The position numbers and the translations under genes are program-made. From the NCBI GenBank assembly GCA_947459215.1, contig CANHCQ010000021.1, positions 1 through 64,000 on the forward strand: a DNA stretch of 64,000 bases. The letters are read 5' to 3'. The DNA comes from Phycisphaerales bacterium. GTDB taxonomy: Bacteria; Planctomycetota; Phycisphaerae; Phycisphaerales; UBA1924. This document shows, one piece after another, positions 32,219 through 41,247 of this stretch. Below the pieces are notes generated by a model. It had not been told where the DNA came from, made no database searches, and saw nothing but the letters and a program-made list of their open reading frames with translations. How positions within the stretch are numbered: the first letter of the stretch is position 1; every line of letters starts with the position of its first letter.

Positions 32219-32374
32219 CCCCTCTCCGCGAAGCGGGGAGGGGTGGTCGAGCGCAGCGAGACCGGGGTGGGGCCAAAGGGCGCACGTATGCCGCTGACGT
32301 CAAGGTACCCACAGTCCCCTCACCTGACTCGAGGCTTCGCCTCAAGTCGTCCTCTCCCCGCAAGCGGGGAGAGG
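32219..32374. repeat. Cluster of three GC-rich palindromes
   Basis: Three hairpins follow polX: CCCCTCTCCGC/GCGGGGAGGGG at 32219-32243, GACTCGAGGC/GCCTCAAGTC at 32326-32348, and CCTCTCCCCGC/GCGGGGAGAGG at 32351-32374. The first is followed by GGTCGAGCGCAGCGAGACCGG. This is the pattern of a dispersed intergenic repeat family seen in many bacteria. It may also stop transcription between convergent polX and cbpA. Confidence 0.75.
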
Positions 32375-32393
32375 AGGCGCGGCCCTGCAACGG

Positions 32394-33359
32394 CTATTGC
32401 CGCACATCTCCCTGCTTCGCCCCGATCGCGCGCAGCGTCGCGACCTCTGCCGCGGAGAGCGTCGCGGGCTTGGGCGTCACGATCTTGATGACGGCGTAGA
32501 GATCTCCCGGCGTGCCGCTCGCGGGATTGATGCCCTTGCCTCGCAATCGCAGCTTGGCGCCGCTCGCGGTGCCGGGCGGGATCGTGAGTTCCACGCCACC
32601 GTCCAGAGTCGGAACCGGCACGGTTGCGCCAAGCGTCGCCTCGGCGAGGTTCAGCGGCAGGTCCACCAGCACGTCGTTCCCGTCGCCGCGGCGGAAGCGC
32701 GGATGCTCCCCCACCTTCACGGTGATGACCACGTCACGCTCGCCCGCGCCCTTGCGGACCCGGAGCTGCTGTCCCTCGCGGACGCCCGCGGGAATGTTCA
32801 CCTCGATTGTCCGGGGCTTGTCGTCGGTGACGAGCCGCACATCTTCCTTGCCGCCGATCGCGGCGGTCATGAAGCTGATCAGCACCTCGTGCTCGAGAGG
32901 TTCGGGCGCGCGGGCTCGCTGCGCCGACGACGCACGCCCCCCGGGACGGCCTCCGGCGAACGGCCCGCGGGCGAACGGATCGGTTCCGCCGCGGCCGAAG
33001 AACGACTCGAACATCGAGCCGATTTCCTCCGGGTCCAGGTCCATCCCATCGACGCGGACATTCTGCCCGCCGAAGCCGCCGGGGCCCCAACCCGCGTGGC
33101 CACTGGCGTGCGGACCGGCGCCCGCCTCGCTCGCGGCCGAGCCGGGTGCGACGCCGAACTGGTCGTAGTAGCGCTTCTTCTTTTCGTCGGAGAGAACGTC
33201 GTACGCCTCCTGCACCTTCCCGAACTCAACCGCAGCGTTGGCGGCCTTGTTCACGTCGGGGTGGAGTTTGCGCGCTAATCCGCGATACGCCTTCTTGATC
33301 TCGTCGGCGGACGCGGCTCGAGACACACCCAAGATGCTGTAGAGGTCCTTCTCGTTCAT
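32394..33359 (-). CDS. CbpA-type DnaJ co-chaperone
   Basis: A 321-residue DnaJ-family protein without the zinc-finger domain. The J domain (1-70) includes LYSILGVSRAASADEIKKAY and the essential HPD in KLHPDVNK; a Gly/Phe-rich linker follows (GGFGGQNVRVDG, FESFFGRGG), then two beta-sandwich substrate-binding domains (GVREGQQLRVRKGAG; GGVELTIPPGTASGAKLRL). It stimulates DnaK and holds unfolded clients. ATG 33359 begins the J domain directly. Confidence 0.88.
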   Translation of the reverse strand: MNEKDLYSILGVSRAASADEIKKAYRGLARKLHPDVNKAANAAVEFGKVQEAYDVLSDEKKKRYYDQFGVAPGSAASEAGAGPHASGHAGWGPGGFGGQNVRVDGMDLDPEEIGSMFESFFGRGGTDPFARGPFAGGRPGGRASSAQRARAPEPLEHEVLISFMTAAIGGKEDVRLVTDDKPRTIEVNIPAGVREGQQLRVRKGAGERDVVITVKVGEHPRFRRGDGNDVLVDLPLNLAEATLGATVPVPTLDGGVELTIPPGTASGAKLRLRGKGINPASGTPGDLYAVIKIVTPKPATLSAAEVATLRAIGAKQGDVRQ

Positions 33360-33412
33360 AGTGACTGCTGCGGCCTCGGTGCCGCGGTTGATGCACGGAT
33401 CGCAAAACGATA

Positions 33413-33439
33413 GTCGGCCGGACACAGGGCCCGGCCGAC
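33413..33439 (-). terminator. Hairpin downstream of the CpeT-FKBP gene
   Basis: A perfect 9-bp stem (GTCGGCCGG at 33413-33421, CCGGCCGAC at 33431-33439); on the minus strand it is followed by TATCGTTTTG. It lies 27 nt past the stop at 33466. Confidence 0.65.
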
Positions 33440-33465
33440 TGGTGAATACAAACGATGCAGGATCG

Positions 33466-34716
33466 TTACTGCTTCGGCTGGGCCGGGACAGCATCCTGGC
33501 GCGGCATGGGCTTGCCGTCGGGCCCGATGGGCTGCAATTGGTCCTGGATCTTTGGATTGTCCTTGATCGTGACCGGGAACGACTTGTCCTTGATCTCGCT
33601 CGGATCGGGGCGGCGAAGACGAATGACCTCGAAATCGAAGTAGAGATCGGAGTAGGGCGGGATGCGGTTGCGGACGTTGCCGTACTTGCCGTAGGCCTGC
33701 TCCCACGGGATGTAGACGCGGCGGACCGTGCCCGCGTTAGCGCCGAGCAGGGCCTGCACGAAGCCGGGGATCACCTGGGCGTTGTTGACATAGAAGCTGA
33801 GCGGGTTCGGGGGCACGCGGTCAAGCGAGCTGTCGAAACGGAAGCCGCTGAGCAGGAAGCCCAGGTAGTGCACCGTGATGGCGTCATTGTTCTGGCACAC
33901 GAGTTCATCGCTACCGCGGCGATACTCGACGATGAACACGTTTCCGTCGGCGGTCCAGGTCTTCACCGGAGGCTGGAAGCGCTCGTAGGTCCATGAGTCG
34001 CCTTCCTTCGCGCCCCAGACCAGGTTGCCCTTTTCATCAAACCCGCGGTCGCCGGTCTTGAACGAGTTCGGCCCGACCTCGACCTCGCTGGTCATCTCCA
34101 CCGCCCCGCCGCGGCCGGTCGGGAAGGGATACGGCGTCTTGCCCGTGAAGGAGTCGCCGCTGACCTTCAGATCGATGTCGATCGTCGCTATCAGGTCCCG
34201 TCGGCGGACGGGCGGGAACACATCGGCGTTCGTCCACCAGCCGACCATGGCACCACCGACCTGCGATGCCAGTTCGTACGTGCGGAGGCGGTAGCCGTCC
34301 TTGAACTTGTAAATCTGATAGAACGCCTGGCGGTATGGAGCCTGCATCGAATCAAGACGCGACGATTCGGCATAGAGCAGGTCGGGGACATCCTCGCTGC
34401 GCACCCGGGTGACGCACAGCGCGACGTCAACCTTCTCCTCCTCGGGCGTGCCGGCCTTGGACGTCACAGTCGCCTTCCAGGTCCCGACGAGCATCTTCGA
34501 CAGACGCTCGATCTCGGAATCTGACCACGTAATCGGCGCCAGCGGGCCACGCTTGACCTCGGGCTCCTCCACCGGCTTCGGAGCGACCTCCGGGCTCGCA
34601 GGCTGTCCCGCGGGCTTGGGATCCTCGGCGGCGAGGGCGAAGGGGGCGCAGCCACCCACCACAGCGGCGGACAGCAACCAGGCGAGACGAGAGGCGTTGG
34701 AGCGATCGGTGTTCAT
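33466..34716 (-). CDS. CpeT-like domain fused to an FKBP prolyl isomerase
   Basis: The 416-residue product has a lipoprotein signal (AAVVGGC, Cys 23) and a charged linker. A CpcT/CpeT-like domain follows (about 60-265: LSKMLVGTWKATV, APYRQAFYQIYKFKDGYRLR, SFKTGDRGFDEKGNLVWGAK) and then an FKBP domain (VHYLGFLLSGFRFDSSLDR, VIPGFVQALLGANAGTVRRV, YGKYGNVRNRIPPYSDLYFD). CpeT proteins attach bilins to phycobiliproteins in cyanobacteria; planctomycetes have none, so the domain must bind something else. FKBP domains catalyse prolyl isomerisation. I read it as an exported folding factor. The ATG 34716 follows AAGGA. Confidence 0.75.
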   Translation of the reverse strand: MNTDRSNASRLAWLLSAAVVGGCAPFALAAEDPKPAGQPASPEVAPKPVEEPEVKRGPLAPITWSDSEIERLSKMLVGTWKATVTSKAGTPEEEKVDVALCVTRVRSEDVPDLLYAESSRLDSMQAPYRQAFYQIYKFKDGYRLRTYELASQVGGAMVGWWTNADVFPPVRRRDLIATIDIDLKVSGDSFTGKTPYPFPTGRGGAVEMTSEVEVGPNSFKTGDRGFDEKGNLVWGAKEGDSWTYERFQPPVKTWTADGNVFIVEYRRGSDELVCQNNDAITVHYLGFLLSGFRFDSSLDRVPPNPLSFYVNNAQVIPGFVQALLGANAGTVRRVYIPWEQAYGKYGNVRNRIPPYSDLYFDFEVIRLRRPDPSEIKDKSFPVTIKDNPKIQDQLQPIGPDGKPMPRQDAVPAQPKQ

Positions 34717-34842
34717 GGATGAAGTTTCCTTGCGATGCGTTAGAGCGCGCCGCGGCGGGCCAGAGTTCGGCCGAAATCCGTCAGCCCTTGAACAAAAGTT
34801 CTCGGACATTGAGAAATGGTCTCCCCCCGGCAGGGGATCCAC

Positions 34843-35823
34843 TCAGGCCAGTTCGGGGAAGAGCTTCACGGTCGCGGCGATCAGGTCCTTGACGTGGCTG
34901 ATCGACTCGTTCATGAACTTCTGCTCGGTCTCGTTCATCTTGAAGGTGAGCACCTTCTCCACGCCCTTGCTGCCAAGGACGCACGGCACGCCGACGAAGA
35001 GGCCCTTGCCGCCGTTCTGCGCCTTCACGTTGAACTGATCCTCGCACCACGCGGCACAGGGGATGACCCGCTTCTTGTCGCGGACGATCGACTCGACCAT
35101 CTCGATGGTGCCGCTGGCGGGGGCGTAGAAGGCGCTGGTGCCCATGAGCTTGACGATCTCGCCGCCGCCGACCTTGGCGCGATCGACGCAGGCCTGGATC
35201 TTGGCTTCGGGCAGGAGGTCGCTGACGGGGATGCCGTTGACGCTGGTGAGGCGGGGGAGCGGGACCATGTCGTCCCCGTGGCCGCCCAGGAGCAGGCCCT
35301 GGATGTCCTCGACGCTGACGCCGAGTTCCATGGCGAGGAAGGTCTTGTAGCGGGCGACGTCGAGGGCGCCAGCCTGACCGAGCACGCGGTGGGCGGGGAA
35401 GCCGGTGGTCTTCCACGCGACATACACCATCGCGTCGAGCGGGTTGCTGACGACGATGATGATCGAGTTGGGGGCGTACTTCTTGACGTTCTCACTGACG
35501 TTCTTGACGATGCCGGCGTTGACCTGCACGAGGTCGTCGCGGCTCATGCCGGGCTTGCGGGGGAGGCCGGCGGTGATGACCACCACGTCGCTGTCGGCGA
35601 TGTCGGCGTAGTCGAATGTACCGATGATCTTGCTGTCGAAGTTCTCGATTGGGCCGCAGCAGGAGAGGTCGAGGGCCTTGCCCTTGGGCATGTGCAGCTC
35701 GGGCTTGTCCTTGATCTGGATGTCGAGCAGGACGATGTCGCCGAGCTCCTTGGCCGCGGCCCAGTGCGCACAGGTTCCGCCGATGTTGCCGGCGCCGATG
35801 ATCGAGATTTTCGCGCGACGCAT
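34843..35823 (-). CDS. mdh: Malate dehydrogenase, LDH-like type
   Basis: A 326-residue NAD-dependent dehydrogenase of the lactate/malate family. It has the Rossmann motif ISIIGAGNIGGTCAHWAA, VVVITAGLPRKPGMSRDDL with the substrate-binding Arg, VVSNPLDAMVYVAW, and the catalytic His in LLGGHGDDMVPLPR. Arg at the specificity loop (AGLPRKPGMSR) favours malate over lactate. It serves the citric acid cycle. The ATG at 35823 follows GGAGACTCAC. Confidence 0.92.
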   Translation of the reverse strand: MRRAKISIIGAGNIGGTCAHWAAAKELGDIVLLDIQIKDKPELHMPKGKALDLSCCGPIENFDSKIIGTFDYADIADSDVVVITAGLPRKPGMSRDDLVQVNAGIVKNVSENVKKYAPNSIIIVVSNPLDAMVYVAWKTTGFPAHRVLGQAGALDVARYKTFLAMELGVSVEDIQGLLLGGHGDDMVPLPRLTSVNGIPVSDLLPEAKIQACVDRAKVGGGEIVKLMGTSAFYAPASGTIEMVESIVRDKKRVIPCAAWCEDQFNVKAQNGGKGLFVGVPCVLGSKGVEKVLTFKMNETEQKFMNESISHVKDLIAATVKLFPELA

Positions 35824-35964
35824 GTGAGTCTCCGAGTGCTTGACGTGCGTGGATCGCGGCGGATCGCCGCGGTGAAAAGCTCCCTTCTCGACGCGCCGTA
35901 GGACGAGCCGGAGGAAGGGAGTCATTCTAGGTAAGAGCGTCGTCGCCGGGCCGTTTTTGAAAGA

Positions 35965-36729
35965 TCAGTCGGGTGCGTGTTGGGACGCAGGGGCGACCGT
36001 GACCGAGGGCGATCCAAAGGCATCGATCGCGCTCCCGCGGGCAACGACCTGTCGCAGCAGCGGCCGGCCCACCGGCAACTCGTTCATGGGCTTGACCACA
36101 AAGCTCTTGACCGCGCCGGAGGCATCGAGCGTCTGATAGACCTGCCTCATCCGCGGCACGCGACGCCACAGGCAGCCCGGCAGGGCGTCTGCGATCGCCC
36201 CCAGGAGCGCCGCCGCGGGCGGGCGGCCCGAGGGTTCCTTCAGGAAGCAGACCGGCAGCGAGGCACGCAGGACGAGCGACGCGGGCGCGAGCCAGAGCTC
36301 GCCGTCGATGGTGTAGTCGCGGATCCACCGCTCGATGAGCGAGGGATCGATCGCGGGCACTTGATACGGATCGTCCACTGGCACGAACTCGACGCCGGAG
36401 GATGACGCGATGTCGAGGTGATCACGAGCGTCGGCGATGATCTCGGCGAGGGCGTCGGGCATGGGCTCGCCGCGCCAGATCGCGTGCAGCTCCTGCACCA
36501 GCGTGCGCACGCCGATCGAGGCGCGATCGACGCCCGGTGCGTACTCGGCAGAAGGCAGCGTGTCGATCTCGCGCATCGCGTGGGTCAGAGCCTGCAGCCC
36601 GATGATCGCGGGGACGCTGCGACGCAGGAGGCCGGCGTCGCCGCTCTTGGGCAACGCGGCGGCGGAGCGGGCGAAGTCGGTCCAGCCGGCGAGAAGCGCG
36701 GACCATGTTTGAGCGCGGGTGTCGGCCAC
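35965..36729 (-). CDS. Conserved-looking hypothetical protein
   Basis: A 254-residue soluble protein without signal peptide or membrane helix. It is rich in helices at the start (ALLAGWTDFARSAAALPK; IIGLQALTHAMREIDTL) and has a C-terminal part with RASLPVCFLKEPSGRPP and VPRMRQVYQTLDASGAVKSF. I do not recognise the family. GC-rich codon usage like its neighbours supports a real gene. The start is GTG 36729, without a clear ribosome-binding site. Confidence 0.6.
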   Translation of the reverse strand: MADTRAQTWSALLAGWTDFARSAAALPKSGDAGLLRRSVPAIIGLQALTHAMREIDTLPSAEYAPGVDRASIGVRTLVQELHAIWRGEPMPDALAEIIADARDHLDIASSSGVEFVPVDDPYQVPAIDPSLIERWIRDYTIDGELWLAPASLVLRASLPVCFLKEPSGRPPAAALLGAIADALPGCLWRRVPRMRQVYQTLDASGAVKSFVVKPMNELPVGRPLLRQVVARGSAIDAFGSPSVTVAPASQHAPD

Positions 36730-36823
36730 GCCGTGAGCGTAAGACGTGCCAACGAAGCTTGCGCGGGGCCTCGAAGGCCCCGCCCCCGCACATCACGCGT
36801 CGACGGCCTCACTCCCCACTGCC

Positions 36824-36859
36824 AAAAGAAAAGGGCCCACACTTGCGTGCGAGCCCTTT
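36824..36859 (-). terminator. Intrinsic terminator of the PEP-CTERM gene
   Basis: On the minus strand a stem AAAGGGC/GCCCTTT (36859-36853 with 36836-36830), extended by partial pairing in the loop, is followed by TCTTTT. It lies 23 nt after the stop at 36882. Confidence 0.8.
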
Positions 36860-36881
36860 GAGTGGCTGAGAAGTCGCGGAA

Positions 36882-37565
36882 TCAGGCGCGACGACGGCGG
36901 GCGGCGACAAGGCCGCCAAGGCCGAAGAGAGCCATGCTGCCGGCCGAGGGAACGATCTGGCCGCTCACCTGGGTGGCGATGTTATCGAAGCTGCTGTTGA
37001 ACATGTTGGTGCTGTTGAAGACCAACTGCGTGACGGCGCCGGTGTAGGGGGCAGCGGCGGGCAGGTTGGTGTTCCAGTTGGTGCTGGAGCCGTCGGTGCC
37101 GGTGAACGTCGCGTTGGGCGTGATGTTGACGTTGCTGAGCACGCCATTGAACGAGATGCCGATCGTGGGCTGCAGGTTCCACAGGCCAGCGATGCTGCCG
37201 CTGACGGTGTTGCCGACCGCGTCGGTCGCGGTGAAGGTGCCAGCGCCGTTGCCAGAGGTTGCGCTGGTGCGGAAGAAGCTGATCGAGATCGTGAAGTCCG
37301 CAAGGGTCGGCAGGCTCTTGAAGCCAGCGGCGAACTTGGCGACGCCAGCGCCGGGGACGAGGCGAGCGACCGAGCCGTCGGTCTGCAGACCGCCGACGCC
37401 CTGATCCACGGCCTTCGCCGAGTAGGTGCCGAGGTTGCCGTTGACGGCGGTGTACTTGCCTTCGAGGTTGTTGTACCCAAAGGTGACGAGGGTCGCAGCC
37501 TGAGCCGCGGTCATCGTGCCAGCGGCAGCGGCCGCAACGATCGCAAGAGTCTTCGTGGGACGCAT
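36882..37565 (-). CDS. PEP-CTERM-tailed exported protein
   Basis: The 227-residue product has a signal peptide (TLAIVAAAAAGTMTAAQA), a beta-rich domain without recognised family, rich in Asn, Thr and Gly, and a PEP-CTERM-like tail (VPSAGSMALFGLGGLVAARR). The tail implies sorting by an exosortase-like enzyme and surface release or anchoring. ATG 37565 follows GGAGGAGAG. The transcript has a 7-bp hairpin in its leader at 37596-37612 and a terminator downstream. Confidence 0.78.
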   Translation of the reverse strand: MRPTKTLAIVAAAAAGTMTAAQAATLVTFGYNNLEGKYTAVNGNLGTYSAKAVDQGVGGLQTDGSVARLVPGAGVAKFAAGFKSLPTLADFTISISFFRTSATSGNGAGTFTATDAVGNTVSGSIAGLWNLQPTIGISFNGVLSNVNITPNATFTGTDGSSTNWNTNLPAAAPYTGAVTQLVFNSTNMFNSSFDNIATQVSGQIVPSAGSMALFGLGGLVAARRRRA

Positions 37566-38002
37566 GTCTTTCTCTCCTCCACTCTTAGAATGTGCGTGTC
37601 GCGCAGCGACACCCACGTACGGGCTCTCTCGTGCCCGCAACAAGCAGTATCGCAGGCCCTACCGAAAGAATCAAGACCGAATCTCCGCTCCCTACAAAGA
37701 TGCACGAGATTTTGCGGCTTGCAAGCCGAACCCGCGGCTCCAAGGCCGGAAGACACCCGATCAAAATACAAACTCTGGTTTTCCGGACGCGTTCCCGTCA
37801 CCATAACCGACGACGCCTGCTGACTTTGTCGCACCCCATCGGCACACGATGGAGGCCACCGTCGCCCCTGATCGCTCAAGTCTGACGGCATGACGCCCAA
37901 GGTGTCGCGCCGGACGCCCGCCACCCTACCCCCCACCTCCCAGTATTCGTTGCCGTTGTCCTTGAAGGGCTTCTCGCGGCGCCTCGGCCGTATCCTCGCC
38001 CG
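37566..38002. other. Divergent intergenic region
   Basis: About 440 bases between the minus-strand PEP-CTERM gene and the plus-strand flavin reductase gene. It should hold both promoters. The only clear structure is a perfect 7-bp stem GTGTCGC/GCGACAC at 37596-37602 and 37606-37612, which lies in the PEP-CTERM leader. Confidence 0.5.
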
Positions 38003-38656
38003 ATGCTCCTGGATCCCACGTCGCTTGACCCCACCAGCCGCTACAAGCTCCTGATCGGAGCCATCGTGCCCCGACCGATCGCGTTGGTTTCGACGATTTC
38101 TCGATCCGGCGTTCCAAACCTCGCCCCGTTCTCATTCTTCGCCGGTGTCGGATCGAACCCGATGACGCTGCTCTTTTGCCCCGCCAACAAGCCGGACGGC
38201 ACCGAAAAGGACTCGCTCCGGAACGCCAAGCCGGTGGGTGAGGGCGGCGTGGGCGAGTTCGTGGTGAACATCGTGCCGGCGTCGATCGCGACTCAGATGG
38301 CGTCGTGCGCGGAGCCACTGCCCGAACACGAATCCGAGTTTGCACTTTCCGGCTTGACGCCGTGCTCGAGTGTGAGGGTCCGGCCGCCAAGAGTGGAGCA
38401 GTCGCCCGTTGCGTTTGAGTGCGTGACGAAGCAGGTCGTTCGGACCAACGGAGGGGCGCCCAGCGCAGGCAACATCGTGATCGGCGAAGTCGTAAGCGTG
38501 TACGTTCGTGACGACGCCGTGAACGAACGCCTGCACATCGATCCCGCGACGCTTGACGCGATTGGACGCATGGGCGGCATGGCGTACTGCTACACCCGAG
38601 ATCGATTCGAGATGCCGATGGGGCGAGAGGCCCTGCGCGGCAATGCATCGAAATAG
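38003..38656 (+). CDS. Flavin reductase-like (DIM6/NTAB family) protein
   Basis: A 217-residue FMN-binding split-barrel protein. It begins with YKLLIGAIVPRPIALVSTIS, followed by APFSFFAGVGSNPMTLLFC and FVVNIVP, the conserved core of the flavin reductase/NTAB family. These proteins reduce flavin with NAD(P)H or bind FMN as single-component oxidoreductases; the partner is unknown. The ATG is preceded by GCCCG only, so translation may be weak or leaderless. Confidence 0.78.
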   Translation: MLLDPTSLDPTSRYKLLIGAIVPRPIALVSTISRSGVPNLAPFSFFAGVGSNPMTLLFCPANKPDGTEKDSLRNAKPVGEGGVGEFVVNIVPASIATQMASCAEPLPEHESEFALSGLTPCSSVRVRPPRVEQSPVAFECVTKQVVRTNGGAPSAGNIVIGEVVSVYVRDDAVNERLHIDPATLDAIGRMGGMAYCYTRDRFEMPMGREALRGNASK

Positions 38657-38668
38657 CGAGTCGCAACG

Positions 38669-39454
38669 CTATTTCGGGGGTTCGCTCGCGGTGGCCTGCT
38701 GATTCGTCGCTGGCTCGGTGCGCAGGCCCGGTCGCGGCGTGGGCGTCTTCTCGGAAAGGCGTGCCGCGCGGGCTTTGTCAAGCAGTTCGCCGGTGCGACT
38801 CACCCGGACCATGTCGCTGCTCCAGATGGACGACTCTTCCCGACCCTGTGCCACCGGCGGAGCAGCGTCCGACAGCGGTGGCTCGGTGTTCTGACGCTGC
38901 GCGGGCTTCAACCGTGCCGCGGGCGCCGGCCTCGCGGCGGCGGACTCGGGCGTTGGCGCAGCATTGGACGGCGCGGAATCGTCGCGTCGCGCCGGTCGTG
39001 CGGGCTTTGCGTTCGCGGGGTTCAGCGTTGCCTCGTCCTGGTGCGCCGGATCTAACTCGGTCTTGGGCAGCGACCCGAGGTGATAGACCGTGCCCGCGGG
39101 GACGATCGGAACCACGCCGCCGCGGGTCTGCACGTAGTCCGAGCGAGGAAACACCGCGTAGACCCCGCCGTGGGCGCGAACGAAGAACCTCTTGCCGTCG
39201 AGTTCGACCTCGTAGACGCGATCGAAGTTCGCCGGCTGGCGCAGGTCCGTGGGCAGGACGCGTCCGGTCGTGCCCAATGGACCAACATCCGCGACGCCGG
39301 GGTCCACGGGCTTGAGCGTCGGCTGGCCCGACTTGGTGATCGGTTTGGCACCCGCGTTTGTCGCGGAAGGACTGCTGTTCGCCGCGAGCGCGCCGGACGC
39401 GAGCGCCACCGCCGCGACGAGCGCGGCCCTTTGCCTCGATCCAAGTTGTGCCAT
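38669..39454 (-). CDS. Exported Pro/Ala-rich hypothetical protein
   Basis: The 261-residue product has a signal peptide (ALVAAVALASGALA), a short folded segment (FDRVYEVELDGKRFFVRAHGGVYAVFPRS), then a long low-complexity tail rich in Pro, Ala and Arg. No family is recognised. It lies downstream of the TonB-like gene on the same strand. The start ATG 39454 places the signal at the N-terminus; a GTG at 39466 is also open. Confidence 0.55.
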   Translation of the reverse strand: MAQLGSRQRAALVAAVALASGALAANSSPSATNAGAKPITKSGQPTLKPVDPGVADVGPLGTTGRVLPTDLRQPANFDRVYEVELDGKRFFVRAHGGVYAVFPRSDYVQTRGGVVPIVPAGTVYHLGSLPKTELDPAHQDEATLNPANAKPARPARRDDSAPSNAAPTPESAAARPAPAARLKPAQRQNTEPPLSDAAPPVAQGREESSIWSSDMVRVSRTGELLDKARAARLSEKTPTPRPGLRTEPATNQQATASEPPK

Positions 39455-39698
39455 TCGAGCGGTCACGCCAGAACGATATCGACCGAACGGGCATCGAAGT
39501 TCGTATCGGTTGCTGAGATCGATCCGGCAGATGCGCCGGGGCCGTCGCGCCTTGGCTCAGTCGCACTCGGTACACGCGTAGCACGGGGTAGGGTCGCGGC
39601 GGCTCGCCGAGCCGTTGACCGGACTCGCATCGCGGCGACCATTGGGCCGACGCCGTGCGTGCTGACAGCGCCGGTCTTTTCAACGGAAGCCTGTGTTT

Positions 39699-41165
39699 TC
39701 AACGGAAGGTGATGCGTACGACCACCGACAACGTATCACCGGGAACGAGCTTCTCGAGATCCTTTCCGGAAGCACGCCATCGGTAGACGGCGTTCCGGAT
39801 CGGCTCGTCGATGTTGGGGTTGCCGGTGCTGCCACCCTCGACGAAATCAGCCCGCTTCACGGTGCCGTCTCGCTGGAAACGGATGCGAATAAGAGTGTCA
39901 CGCGGCGTCTGGGTCACGAGGGTCGTGTTGGTAAACACGGCGCGGCGGGTGATGATCCTGAGCCCCTTGCCCGCCTGCACCGTTGCGTCTCGCATCGGAA
40001 TCGTGACCGGCTTGGACGTGAACGCCTCGGATTCCTGTTCGGACTCACGCCCGGGCAATCTGTTCTGGCCGCCGTCGCCGCGGCCTTCCAATGGCGAACC
40101 AGTCGCGGGCGGAGCAGTGTCGGCCGGGGGCGCGTCGGCGGGCGCGCCGGGGTTTGGCACTGCGGGAGCCGGCATCTCGGGCTTTGGTTCCTGCGACTTG
40201 CTGTCCTTGGCAGGCTCGTCTGGGTTCGTCGCGTCGGGCTCGGGAGCGGGGGGTGACGCTTCGGTCGCGCCCTCGCCCTTCTCATCGCTGGGCTTCACCG
40301 AGTCCGACGTGTCGGACTTGCCGGCGGCCTTGGGGTCCTTGACCTTGCCTTCGGTCTCTGACGGCTCGACCTTCTCGCCGGGACGCTCGGCGTCGGCTGG
40401 ATTTTCCGGCTTTTCCTTCGACGGATTCTTCTGATCGGTTGTGCCGGCCTGCCCGGCGGCGTCACTCAAGGGGTCGGGCTTCGTGGCGGGCGGGTCGGCG
40501 CTACCCGGGGTCGGCAGGATCTTCTCGCTCGGCGCGGGGAGCGGAGCGTCCTTGGGTTTCACGATCTTCTCAGCCGCGGGGTCGGGCGCGAGTGCGGGGT
40601 CACCCGGTGCAGCGGGCTTCGTCGAGGCCTCAGGCAGGGGCTCGTCGGCGACCGGGGGCGTCGGCACGGGCGTGAGCGGCGCGGGGGCACCCGGCTGCGG
40701 TGCAGCAGTGGAACCCGGAGACGGCAGTTCTATCGACGGCACCGTCGCAACCACGGGCGAGCCCGGGGTGCCCTCTTCGCCCGGTTTGGGCGATAGCGCG
40801 GCCTGATCGACCTCGCCGAGGCGGCCCGAGGGCGTCGTCGGCTCATCGGTGCCGAGCCAAGTCATGCTTTCGATCGTGGAACGGTCGTCGCCGAACGTGA
40901 TCGTCTGATCAAGATCCTGAGGCTTTCGTGGTTCCAGAGGCTTCGGCTGCTCCAATTCGGCCGGATCGGGCAGCGGCAACGGGGCGAGCAGGGGCGCCGC
41001 AAGCGGGCTGGCCGCGGACGGTCCGGTCGGGTTGAACGCCGCGAGCGACACCTTTGACGCCGGCTCCACGTCGACAAAACGCAGCGCGTACAACGCCGCG
41101 ACGTGCGTGGCCGCCGAGACGACTACGCCGATCAGCAACGACGAGTTGGATTGCTCCGAAGCCAT
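39699..41165 (-). CDS. TonB-family protein with long Pro/Glu-rich linker
   Basis: The 488-residue protein has an N-terminal membrane helix (LLIGVVVSAATHVAALYAL), about 330 residues of Pro-, Glu-, Lys- and Ala-rich linker, and a C-terminal TonB-like domain (TLIRIRFQRDGTVKRADFVEGG; NIDEPIRNAVYRWRASGK). This is the plan of TonB, which spans the periplasm to energise outer-membrane transport. No exbB or exbD genes are nearby. The start ATG 41165 lies 11 residues before the helix. Confidence 0.7.
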   Translation of the reverse strand: MASEQSNSSLLIGVVVSAATHVAALYALRFVDVEPASKVSLAAFNPTGPSAASPLAAPLLAPLPLPDPAELEQPKPLEPRKPQDLDQTITFGDDRSTIESMTWLGTDEPTTPSGRLGEVDQAALSPKPGEEGTPGSPVVATVPSIELPSPGSTAAPQPGAPAPLTPVPTPPVADEPLPEASTKPAAPGDPALAPDPAAEKIVKPKDAPLPAPSEKILPTPGSADPPATKPDPLSDAAGQAGTTDQKNPSKEKPENPADAERPGEKVEPSETEGKVKDPKAAGKSDTSDSVKPSDEKGEGATEASPPAPEPDATNPDEPAKDSKSQEPKPEMPAPAVPNPGAPADAPPADTAPPATGSPLEGRGDGGQNRLPGRESEQESEAFTSKPVTIPMRDATVQAGKGLRIITRRAVFTNTTLVTQTPRDTLIRIRFQRDGTVKRADFVEGGSTGNPNIDEPIRNAVYRWRASGKDLEKLVPGDTLSVVVRITFR

Positions 41166-41247
41166 GGCAAGCCGCGGACTTCGATCCGCGGGATCAGCTG
41201 AATCGTACGCCCTGCAGCGATCCGCCATTGCGGATAGATCCGTCGGG

